64,000 bases of DNA from Capillidium heterosporum (taxonomy: Eukaryota; Entomophthoromycota; Entomophthoromycetes; Entomophthorales; Capillidiaceae), in assembly GCA_016630905.1 (NCBI GenBank), contig WBMQ01000008.1:186001-250000 (forward strand). The letters run 5' to 3'. The notes under the pieces were generated by a model. That model was not told the DNA's origin and searched no databases. It saw nothing but the letters and a program-made list of their open reading frames with translations. Each line of letters opens with the position of its first letter. Positions within the stretch are counted from its first letter, which is position 1. A program made the translations under genes and the position numbers. Below, in pieces: positions 10,779-21,430 of this stretch.

Positions 10779-12232
10779 ATGGATAGGTTACCAGTTAGCA
10801 GTTTAGAAGAGATATTCAAGTGGTTAGATCCCCAAGATAAAATTAACTTGATATTACTCAACACCAACTTTCGACACATCTTCGCTCCCATAGCTTACCG
10901 AGACGTTATCTATCATGCCAAAGCCAAGAAGAGTATGTCCCATTTAGAGATGATAGAACTAGATAAAATGCTCGAGAAAAAGGTACACCAAGAGTTCGAC
11001 GTCCGTGAAAACAACTTGGCTACTTTTGAATTTAGTAGAAAAATATAAGGCCCACTACCTACGTAACTATTTCTATCAAGCTGACAAGCAAAAGTGGCAG
11101 AAACTTAAACTGGCAGTTCTAAAGTACAACGAACTGATAATCGAAGCTAAAAGCATTAACCCTGATGACATTATAGACGAGTTGGAAAGCTATACCAACT
11201 TGAAAAAATATAGGCTCAGCCTCTCAACGCTAACTCAACTTTCCCAGCTGATGGAGTACAAAGGAGATGCTCTGAAAAATCTAGAATCTTTGGAGCTGTC
11301 TGCCTGCCTGGACTGGAAGAAGGATTTGGGATTAAACTTACCCAGTGCTGATAAGAAGGATATAAAGCTACGATATCTGCGCGTCGAAAAGTATTGGATC
11401 CACTATTGCAAATGGCCCAACCTGACCTACCTTTTTATGCGGCTTTGCGAGATGGACTTCTTCATCTTCAAAATAATTAAAGAGAACTTTCTCCAACCTT
11501 AGAGAACTGCGACTCTTCACAATACAGTTCAATGCCAAGTATGATTTAGGCGAGCTCCCAATCTTCAGCGAGCTACGTACCTTTTATTTTTCAATTAGTA
11601 CTGAAGTAGATGCATTTCAAGGTATTTTAGTCAACTATCTGACCAATAGCAAGTACTGGCCCCAGCTTCGAACTTTGGAAGTAGATCTCAAAGATCTACC
11701 ACTTACTTTAGATGGATGTTGGAGCTGCTTGCAGCACCTTCACTACGAACCACTCTTCAACCCAATTGTCAGCCTATCCCTCAAAGCGGTTCATCTTCGC
11801 AAACTGTCAGTCATCCTAGTCAAGCGATATACCCAAAGGCTAGTCAAGGTATTTCTAACCAGCTTACCCAACTTGAAAGTCTTCAAAGTTGGCAACCGCC
11901 TTAAATCAATAGACTTTGACTTTCAACCTTTTATTCAACTGCAAGAACTAGAAGTCCGAGACATGCTGGACTTTTCATTATTTTTTGTTCGGTTCTTGCA
12001 GGATCAGAAAGCCCTTAAGCACCTTAGAGTTAGCTTCCTCAAAGACATTTTCGAAGCTAACGACCCCAAACTTGCGACACTATTGAGAATTTCCCCTAAA
12101 TTTGACAGTTTAATCAGCTTTGAATTGCAAAGAGCACCTATCCAATTGCAAAGTTGGTTTTTCAAAGGGAGTAGGAATTTGAGGAAGGTCTCCAAGTTCA
12201 ACCCAGATGGACCAGCCTACATTTACCTATAG
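10779..12232 (+). pseudogene. F-box/LRR gene with two +1 frameshifts
   Basis: Starts at ATG 10779 with a clear F-box (LPVSSLEEIFKWLDPQDKIN, then FAPIAYRDVIYH). It continues through LRR-like repeats to a stop at 12232 (about 480 residues if the frames were continuous). The frame changes twice, near 11010-11048 and near 11497-11502. At the second place ENF...NLRELRLF is restored if one base of the CTTTCTCC stretch is removed. No splice signals fit either change. F-box proteins recruit substrates to SCF ubiquitin ligases through Skp1. This copy has no C-terminal Cys motif (ends AYIYL). Two isolated lesions in otherwise intact coding mean either a very young pseudogene or sequence errors. Confidence 0.75.
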
Positions 12233-13574
12233 TAGGCTATGTTCACTTTGTATTTATTATAAGCTTTGTCTATTACTACTTTGACATTTTGTCAGTTGCT
12301 TACTGCCCTTTTTATAACCCATTCTTAGACATAGCTAAGCTACGAATCTTATTAAAATCAGTTTATATGCCATGGTATTCAGTATTTGATTTAAGACTAC
12401 CTTTTAAAAGGTTGAGCTCTTTCACACAGATTTTCTTCATAAGATATCACTGATAAACCTTACTTAGTAATGCATTTGTAAAAACCACTGGCTATATCTA
12501 ACTTTAGTCCTCCCAATAAATAAGATTTTCCCATGTGTTTGAGCAAGGTACTAATACAAAATTTCTTGTTAATTCAGATAAATACCATTACTAAAACGAA
12601 ATTTGCCCGAAATGATCCCCATACCACTTGGGGTACTATTCACAAATATGGATCCTGATGTAACATACAAATATCTTCATTCAACGTTAAACATTATAGA
12701 TGCAAATTACCCATGCTAATCCAGCTGGACTTTAGTTTTAAGCTGGTGAACTTTGCCAATATTTACTAAACCGTTGTTCATCTTAAGGTGGATTTCCAAT
12801 ATTCGGCTCAGCTTTAGGGACAAACTAGTCAAATTTAGTAACCGGAGCTCCCTTTTACCTAAACGTACCTACTACCCATATGGAAAGTCAAGTAGGATCA
12901 ACCTAGACGTAGGTTATATAAATACCTACAATGAACCTTTTAACACCCTATCCTTACATTATAACCTGATAGATCTATTAATATGCACTAGTGTTTAAAT
13001 GTACAACAGTACGCTGATACTCAAAATCTAGGCTGCTAAAAGCAAGTCGAAAAATACTGCTCAGGCAATTATAAACACCAACTAGTAGTGTAAGCCAGTC
13101 TAAACATCATTTTTACTGATACAGGAGATCCGATTTTGCATCGCATATTGATTAATTATATGTATACAAATATCAAATAAAACTATTTATAATTTATAGT
13201 CTTTGATATTTAATTTAAGAGTCCAACCTAAAAAGCCATTATATTTTGAAGCTTTATGCCTTCCTTATTTCTTATATCAAGTCATAAGTAGATCCTATAA
13301 GTTCCTCTCATTATCACTATAAGTCAGTATATCTATATGGCCATAAGTCTTGATAGAACATGTAGGTGTGAAGTCCAAGCTTTCAATAATTGCCAAAGGA
13401 GGTATACAATTCAAAATATAATTTTTCTAAAATTGAACTTACTTGTACCTAGCCTTAAGTAACTTCTTTACATATATCAGCATGTTTTAACATGTAAACT
13501 ATTCTTAAAAATAAAGCATATACATTTAAATAGCACACATAAGTTTAATAAAGATGTCTGCCATCTCAAAAAAA
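12233..13574. other. Intergenic with a possible LRR-like relic
   Basis: Mostly AT-rich. Around 12700-12998 there is an open stretch whose neighbouring frames read like worn leucine-rich repeats (for example VVHLKVDFQYSAQL and NIRLSF). It may be one more F-box relic, but the match is too weak to call. Nothing else supported. Confidence 0.3.
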
Positions 13575-14658
13575 TTAAACCTCAACACAAGTCTCCAAAA
13601 TCAGCTCCTCCACGACCTCTTTCAACTCCACCATCCTTTCATGTCCAATCTCTACTTCAAAGCTACTGATGGTACCATCTTCCTTTCTAAAGTTGAGGTT
13701 TCCAACCGGCAAAACCAATCGTGAAGTCGAAGTTAGAAAAGCACCCTTCCATGCACCATTCTTCAACCCTTCTAAAGTTGGAAACTGATACCGAACTTCA
13801 ATGTTTAATTTCTTGGCAGCTTCTACTACATAACGTTGGACGGTACCAGTCAACACTTTATCTAGGGGAGCCGTCTTTAGCACGAGGTCCATACCATCGT
13901 TGACTAGAGCGAAGAAGTTGGAAGTTAGGCCTTCGTAGATGTTTCCTACGTCATCAATGAGCAGGACTTCATTACTGCCTTTGGACTTGAATTTCTCCAA
14001 GGCTTGTCGTTCCCTAAAAGTGTACAAAGGTATGTAAATAAAGATGTGTTGAATCGTATAAATTTACCGTGCCCATTCACTGTGCTTCAAGGTGGGGTTC
14101 TTTCTTGGACTGCCAAACAAGTCCACCTACAATAAAGCATTTACATGAATAAAAAATTATCAAAAACAATCTGCTTACCAAACAACTCTCAATCCCATGC
14201 TTATTGAGCTGAGTAACGTGCATCTCACTTTTTAATTCCTTTTCTCCATCCTCCAAGAAGAAACTTAACGTGACTTTAACTGCACTACTACCACTCACTT
14301 CCTCCTTCAACCCTACGTTCAACTCGTAGAACTTCTGCAAGGCATAGTTGAGACTGGGTCGCAATATACTATCCAAATTGGCACTGCCAACTATCTCATT
14401 TTTGGAGTTGAAGCTAGAGGTCAAGTTGTCGGTTAGTCTATCGATATGGTTGGAGTACAGTAACAAGTTGTATGGCTTCTTGAATGTTCATAACGAGGTG
14501 TAGATACAGCTGTTCTTTATGACGAATTGGTTGCTGTCGATTAAAGTTGGCTCCACCTTCAACAAGGTCTTCAAGGAGTTGGAGTCTTTGACTATCGTAT
14601 TGAGAAGTTGCTTGTTGAAAGGTACGGTGAACTTTAGTAAAAGATTGGTAACTGTCAT
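13575..14658 (-). CDS. Class IV aminotransferase/ADC-lyase-like enzyme with in-frame TGA
   Basis: Three minus-strand exons (14658-14179, 14126-14068, 14013-13575; introns 52 and 54 nt) join in frame to 325 codons. This is a fold-type IV PLP enzyme, the group of branched-chain aminotransferases and aminodeoxychorismate lyases. Visible: RL of HIDRL, the presumed PLP-Lys region NPTLKHSEWARERQALE with a Lys before W-x-R-E-R, then EVLLIDDVGNIYEGLTSNFF, the phosphate-binding-type VLTGTVQRYV, and TSTSRLVLPV. The arrangement resembles plant and fungal ADC-lyase-like proteins of uncertain substrate. Codon 57 is TGA (14490-14488) in CIYTSL-stop-TFKKPYN, where an Arg (CGA) would be expected. Either the allele is dead or the base is wrong. 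Start ATG at 14658 is the first in frame. Divergent from the 5-oxoprolinase gene across 289 bases. Confidence 0.72.
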
Positions 14659-14947
14659 ATTAGATTAATTAAACCTGAGCTGGTGTCGATGGTAAATGTA
14701 TAAGATGTTGATAGCTTTAAGAATTGGACAGTTTACTTGAGTTTTGCTATTACTAATCCAAAGAATATTTATCTTCAAATGTAAATGCAGCTACTTGTAA
14801 CTGTTGGTCATTTGCAAAATTTCATGCCAGAAAGAGTAAAGTTTGAATTTGCAATTGTCACATGCTTTGATGATGCAGTTCGAAGGCTTAGAAAACCTAT
14901 AAAACCCATAAACCAGTCGCCTTTTGTAACATCAAACCAACACGAAT

Positions 14948-17900
14948 ATGAGCACCAATACAGCCGAGAACGAAAATAAGAACATCAAGGTTTTTCAAAT
15001 AGGCCAAGCCGAAGGTTTAATCGAGGTACGTAACGTGCGCATTTCTATAGATAGGGGAGGTACGTTTACCGACTGTTATGCAACTTGGGAGGAGCGCAAG
15101 GTACATTTGTTTACTAAATTTACATTTCTAAATGAATATAGCCAGCTTCAACAACCTGGACCAGCAGCCAGGTGGTCCGTAAGCTGCTAAGCCAGGATCC
15201 AACCCACTATTCTGACGCGCCTGCTGAAGGTATACGTCGACTCATGTCCTACATCTTTAGTTCCCCACGAAATGAAACATCTATCCATTTCAACAGCTTA
15301 AAAGATCAACCCATCGATATCGATAAACTAGGTAATCTTTTCCAATTCAATGAATCATTTTGTTGATTGTAACAATAGAATCCGTACGTATGGGTACTAC
15401 GGTAGCTACCAACGCTTTGTTGGAGCGACAAGGTGAACCGTTAGCGCTACTGACGACGTCAGGGTTCAAAGATATATTAGAGATCGGTACTCAAGCCCGA
15501 CCCAATATCTTTGATCTCAGTATCCAGAAACCTAGTTTACTCTATGAAAAAGTCATCGAGATCGATGAGAGAGTAACGCCAGTCGACAATGAGCTACTCA
15601 AAGAGAATAATGAGGACTATGACGAAAGCCAGTTGGTCAAGACAATTTCAGGGGAAGTTGTACACGTGATGAAGAAGCCGGATATGGACAAGGTGAAGCT
15701 TGAATTAGAGAAAGTATTGAATTCGGGTATAAAGAGTTTGGCTGTATGTCTGATGCATTCGTATATCTACCCAGGTAACCTTAATGATCTTAACTTGGAA
15801 TTCATTCATATGTTTAGAGCACGAACAAGCTATAGGTGAGCTGGCCCAATTGATGGGCTTCCAGCACGTGACCTTATCGTCGCAACTAATGGCCATGGTG
15901 AAGCTAGTACCCCGATCCCATTCAGCCTGTGCCGATGCCTATTTGACTCCACATATTCATCGGTACTTGGAATCCTTCTCCAAGAACTTTACGGGGGCTT
16001 CCTTGAGCTCCAAGCTCTTGTTTATGCAGTCGGATGGTGGGTTAGCTCCGGCCCAATCCTTCTCCGGATTTCGAGCTATCTTATCAGGACCTGCAGCTGG
16101 TGTAGTGGGATGTGCTCAGACTTCTTACGACCCCAGTCCCAGCCACCAGCTTCCGGTTATTGGTTTCGACATGGGTGGTACTTCGACCGACGTATCCAGG
16201 TTTGCGGGTAAGTACGAGCACATCTTCGAGACGACGACAGCTGGAATTACTATACAGGCACCCCAGCTTGAAATTGCTACCGTGGCAGCTGGTGGCGGCT
16301 CGCGTCTCTTTTACAAGTCGGGGCTGTTCCAGGTCGGACCGCAGAGTGTAGGGGCCCATCCTGGTCCCGTATGTTACCGTAAAGGTGGGAATTTAGCCAT
16401 CACTGATGCCAATTTGGCATTAGGTCGTCTCATTCCCGATTTCTTCCCTAAGATCTTTGGTCCGAACGAGGATCTACCTTTAGATTTGGAACTTACATTG
16501 AACAAGTTTGATGAATTGGTAAAGGAGATTAAAGAGAAGGATGGGAACATCATGACGGTGGATGAAATCGCCCACGGCTTCATCAAGGTAGCTAACGAGG
16601 CTATGTGCAGACCTATACGCGCTCTAACTGAGTCCAAGGGGTGGGATACCGCCAACCACGCTTTATGTTCGTTCGGTGGTGCCGGTGGCCAACACGCCTG
16701 CGCTATAGCTACCACTTTGGGCATCGAAACCGTACTCATACATAGGCACGCCTCCATCCTGTCAGCCTATGGCCTTTCTTTAGCCGAGGTAGTTCGGGAA
16801 GTCCAGGAGCCTGCTGCTACAGCCTTGGTATCAAGCAACTATGATGAGTTATCGAGTAGAATTGCTGCGCTTGAGGTAAAAGCCAAATCATTGCTGGCTG
16901 AAGAGGGTTTCAAGGAATCTACTCAAGTCGACTTGGATATCTACCTGAACTTACGTTACCAGGGTACCGATTTCTCATTGATGGTTCAGCTTCCTACTGA
17001 TGGCATTACTGGCTTTGAAAAGGCATTTTTGACCCAACACAAAACCGAGTTTGGGTTCCTGCTACCCAACCGTGAGATTGTTGTCGATGACATCCGAGTC
17101 CGTGGGTCAGGTAGATCGAGGTTGGACGGCGAAACAAAGCTGGAAAGCGTGTACCAGGAGGCCAAGAAGTTGGCCTCAACTTTGGCGAAACCTGCTACGA
17201 CGCGACAAGTCTACTTTGAACAAGGTGGCCGACAGGACACTGCGATCTACTTCCTCAAAGACTTGGAACTTGGTGCTCAGCTGCAAGGACCTGCATTAGT
17301 AATCGAGCCCAATTCGACGACTTTAATCGAGCCGGGATGGCAAGCTACCATTACCAGCCAACACATCCTCCTTAAACATACGATAAAACCAAAGGTTGAT
17401 GCAGTCAAAGCTAGTGTAGATGTAGATCCCATACGACTAGCCATCTTTGCAAATAGATTCATGAGTATTGCTGAACAGATGGGCCGAACATTGCAGAAAA
17501 CTGCCGTCTCAACCAACATAAAAGAGCGCTTAGATTTTTCCTGTGCTCTGTTTGGGCCCGACGGAGGTTTGGTCGCTAACGCCCCTCACATCCCGGTTCA
17601 TCTTGGTAGTTTAAGTTTTGCTGTACAGTTCCAGATGAAGTATTACGCCGACTTGGCTAAAAAGGACCCGAGTAAAGGACTGCAGCCGGGTGACGTCATC
17701 GTAACCAACCACCCGGTAGCCGGAGGATCTCATTTGCCTGATATTACGGTAATTACCCCCGTGTTCTACGATAGCAAAATAGTCTTCTTTGTAGCGAGTC
17801 GTGGCCACCATGCCGACATTGGCGGCATCTTACCTGGCTCCATGCCACCCCATTCTAAAGTTTTGGCTGAAGAGGGAGCTACTATCCTGAGTTTCAAGCT

Positions 17901-19059
17901 GGTACGTAATGGTGAATTCCAGACCGATGGTATCGTAGATTTACTCCTCAATGATCCACCCCGCTTACACCCCAAATCCAAGGGTACACGGTGCCTGCGC
18001 GACAACCTGTCTGACCTCAAAGCTCAGGTAGCCGCCAACTACAAGGGGATCCAGCTAGTTGACCAGCTTATCAACGAGAGTGGGTTGGAAGTTGTACACG
18101 CTTACATGAACCACATACGCAAGAACGCCGAAACATCAGTACGAGACCTACTCAAGCAGTTTGTGCCCTCAGGACAGCAAAGTCATGTCCTCAAAGGTGA
18201 AGATCGCATGGATGATGGCTCTAAAATAAAGCTCGCAATCGAAGTCCAAGCCGACGGTTCAGCTCATTTCGACTTTACAGGTACTGGTTCAGAAGTCTAC
18301 GGCAACTTCAACGCTCCTTTAGCGGTAGCGCATTCGGCCGTTTTGTACTGTATCCGTTGCTTGGTGAACCAGCCCATTCCTCTCAACGCCGGCTGTTTGG
18401 AGCCTATCGCCATAACTATCCCCGAAGGCTGCCTCCTCAACCCGTCTCCCGAAGCTGCTGTCGTTGGTGGTAACGTAACTACGTCACAAAGGGTATGCGA
18501 CGTTGTCTTTAAAGCCTTTGAAGCCTGTGCCGCATCGCAAGGCTGCTGCAACAACTTAACCTTTGGTATCACGAATGAGGAGGACGAAGATAAGGGATGG
18601 GGGTACTACGAAACTATAGCTGGCGGATCAGGCGCTGGACCCACTTGGCAGGGCAAGTCAGGAGTACATACCCATATGACGAATACAAGGATTACCGATC
18701 CTGAGATTTTAGAACGTAGGTATCCAGTCATTTTACGTAAGTTCGAATTAAGAGAAGGATCAGGTGGTGCTGGTAAATACCATGGCGGGGATGGTGTTAT
18801 CCGCGAGATCGAATTCTTGAAGAGCATGCAGGTATCCATCCTATCGGAACGTAGAGCTATCAACCCCTATGGCATGCAAGGTGGTCAACCTGGAGCTTGT
18901 GGGAGGAATTTATGGAAGCGCAGGTTGGATGATGGGGCGTATAGGCAAGTGAGTTTGGGTGGCAAGAACACTGTTGAAGTCAAGAAACATGACATTGTCG
19001 TTATTGAAACGCCGGGTGGCGGTGGTTATGGTAAGACTGATGAAGTTACTGAAGGCTAA
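14948..19059 (+). CDS. OXP1: 5-oxoprolinase (ATP-hydrolysing)
   Basis: Four exons (14948-15100, 15142-15331, 15379-15774, 15818-19059; introns 41, 47 and 43 nt) give 1326 residues, near the usual size of about 1290. The enzyme opens 5-oxo-L-proline to L-glutamate with ATP, the last step of glutathione turnover in the gamma-glutamyl cycle; cytosolic. Hydantoinase A N-terminal domain: [12 protein letters not shown] (about 33-43), [39 protein letters not shown]. Hydantoinase A domain: [14 protein letters not shown] and [14 protein letters not shown]. Hydantoinase B domain: [63 protein letters not shown], ending [13 protein letters not shown]. Exon joins restore every motif. Codons are markedly more GC-rich than the surroundings, fitting an expressed conserved gene. 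Confidence 0.96.
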
Positions 19060-19624
19060 GTGAATGATGTGTTTAAATTTATAAGGCCTAAGCTTTGATA
19101 CATTTAGTAAAAAACTTACATTTATATTTCAAATTAGCTGATATAGCAATTATGTATAGTAGTTATAATTATAATTATAAATAATTAAAGAAGTGACTAA
19201 CCCTTGTTTAAAGTAAACTATTTATCTAACTGCTAAAAATTATATATAAGTAGTACTTTACACTTTGGCAAGTTAGATACTATGACTAAATGTTTGAAAT
19301 AAGTGTCCATAACATCAAAACTAGCAACATAGTAAATATCAAGATATTGAAAACCATCTGTCAACTATAAGTGAAACTAAAGCATACTAATGTCGTCAAT
19401 ATAACATTTATTTGTAATATAACTACACTTCCCCAAGTTTAGTTGACCATTCGTCAGCTTAATCATGTGGGCATATCAAGGTAGTATAAGGAGCAGTAAG
19501 CTATCTAAAAATCTAGAAATTAAAGTGAAATGCAACTTATGTGAATAAGAAACACCATCTCTACAAGTATATGTAACTTGGTTCACCAGGCTCATGCTAA
19601 ATGATTATTCGTAAACTTTTACTT
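19060..19624. other. Intergenic, nothing supported
   Basis: AT-rich sequence following the 5-oxoprolinase stop; no coding or RNA signal seen. Confidence 0.4.
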
Positions 19625-20620
19625 GCCTTGACAAACCAATTTTGAAATTGTTGGGAGCGCATCCTTCAGATTGAGGTAGAGCAAGTTGTTGAATTGAGGG
19701 GAGTCTTTTAAAAGGGAATCGAAGATCGAATTTTCAGTTATGAACGGCTCATCAAAGAAGTCAGTTTTGAGCTTTTGGAAAGAAATCTGGTAACCAAGGA
19801 GGTTGAAGAATGGTGCAGCAAAGTCCCGTATCTAGTTCTCGAAGTTGAACCAAGGGCTGAACATCAAAATCGTGCGAGTGTAATCGTTCCTTAAACTTCA
19901 AAGTCTTTAAGTTGACTAGTGTGTCTAGTAAAATTGACAATGTGTCAAGGGTGTTTTTATTGAAGTTTAGGAAGAACTTGTAAAGCTAGATGAGGTTTCT
20001 ATATATATTTGGATTGAAGTATAAAACAGAATTGAAATGGAGACTTCACAAACAATTCCAGGTATTAGTAAAGTAACTTCGTATCCAAAGAGGTTTAAAT
20101 CAAGAGATTGGAGCTTGGGCCAGATGACCTCGTTAATATGAAAGTTGGTGATATTAGCGTCAATGTTGCCCTAGACTTTGAAATGAAAGGTTTTTAGCTT
20201 GGAGTAGACCCATATCACAGAGTCGACGATTGAGGCTCAATTAGTCAATATCAAGTTCAAAGAATTTTGAAAAGTGGGTGTTGAATGTTAAAAACATGGA
20301 AAAGCTCATATTTACTAAGTACATTTTGAGATACGAGAGGATATTGCATTTAAAATAAAAGAGCCCATATTTTTGAACTTTAGATACTGTTGCTCTAATT
20401 CATCAGGGTTGAAGTAATATTCGTTAAATACGTGCTCTAGATAGCTACACAAATCGACACCTACCTCCAAAGGCTTCAATCTGTTCAAATCATCCCCTTG
20501 ATACCAGAATAGTTAATATATCTGATCTTTGGAGTTGAGTTTGTATTGATTTAAATTGATGTAAAGTTCAAACTCACTTATAATATCACCTGGGCTGTTG
20601 GTCTGTGCCTCATCTATTTA
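19625..20620 (-). pseudogene. F-box/LRR relic, minus strand
   Basis: Reading the minus strand in changing frames recovers pieces of the local F-box/LRR family in the right order. ISPGDIISEFELYINLNQYK matches INPDDIIDELESYTNLKKY of the copy at 10779. Later come LKFKERLHSHDFDVQPLVQL, matching IDFDFQPFIQLQEL, and DSPQFNNLLYLNLKDALP near the end. Stops and frameshifts are frequent and the F-box start is worn. It belongs to the 10779 subfamily. Non-functional. Confidence 0.65.
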
Positions 20621-21278
20621 TTGTTGTACTATGTAACTATGTATTTAAATTTCTCCTACCACTTTTTTCGCACTTCCGCATCATAATTGTATGTAACTTT
20701 ATTTTCATAATGTGACTTCAGAAGCTTACTTTCATCCCAATTTAATTGTTTACCATTTTTCATGTGCATTTTTCTGAAATTTTAGCTAGAATGCTTTTAT
20801 AGGTACAATCTTCGAGCTTTGGATAGAGAAGCTGAATACCATAAACTATACTTTTATAGACCAATTTGATGGTACTAGTTTGGAAATCTGTTGAGGGACA
20901 AGATTATTATTTTTCGTTTTGGATCCAGCAAGTAGGAAGCACTTCTATAACGACATGGCAATCTATTCATTCTTTATCAGAGCTTTGTTCAAGTCATTTT
21001 GAAAGCTGAGAACTCAATGGAAGGCTACATAGAATTTTAAGCCAATTAAACTAACTTTAAACTATTACCAATGAAAATGGCTTATTGTGAAATTAACTGG
21101 ATATAGTAACTTTAGCATCAAGTGTAAAAGTTTGTTTCTTTGTATAGTTGGAACGAGAAGCTTATGAATATGTACAGGGAAAACTAACAGACATATCGAC
21201 TAAAATTTATTGAGAGAATAAAAGTAGCCATATGTACCGATAATTATCTATAGTACATTAATTTGAAATACAACAATT
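20621..21278. other. Intergenic with a worn plus-strand coding patch
   Basis: Around 20815-21005 the plus strand keeps an almost open frame (one internal TGA) including VLDPASRKHFYNDMAIYSFF. It looks like a decayed coding exon, but I cannot name it. The rest is AT-rich with nothing supported. Confidence 0.25.
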
Positions 21279-21328
21279 TTTGTTTGCAAATATTCCAGGT
21301 GCATCCACTTGGAATATTCGCAAACAAA
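21279..21328. repeat. Strong hairpin downstream of the eEF2-like gene
   Basis: Inverted repeat with 21-nt arms (21279-21299 and 21308-21328) around an 8-nt loop, two mismatches. The arm core is TTTGTTTGCAAATATTCC paired with GGAATATTCGCAAACAAA. It lies about 100 bases past the stop codon of the eEF2-like gene, so it may sit in that 3' UTR or mark its end. It could also be a small mobile-element relic. Confidence 0.7.
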
Positions 21329-21430
21329 GACCACTATAGAAAAAATGATATATTTCATATAAATACTAACTACAAAGTACTGGACGAAAATTTATTAAAA
21401 GTAGATGGACGAAAAAAGACATAGAAAACC

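Noticed and set aside
11005-11502. Introns to explain the frame changes in the 10779 F-box gene
   Set aside because: No GT...AG pair of plausible length restores the frame without deleting conserved LRR sequence.
12753-12998. 81-codon frame as a gene
   Set aside because: No recognisable domain; at most a worn LRR fragment.
16084-18863. Several 60-130 codon frames on both strands inside the 5-oxoprolinase gene
   Set aside because: Shadows of the GC-richer coding strand; the main frame accounts for all conservation.
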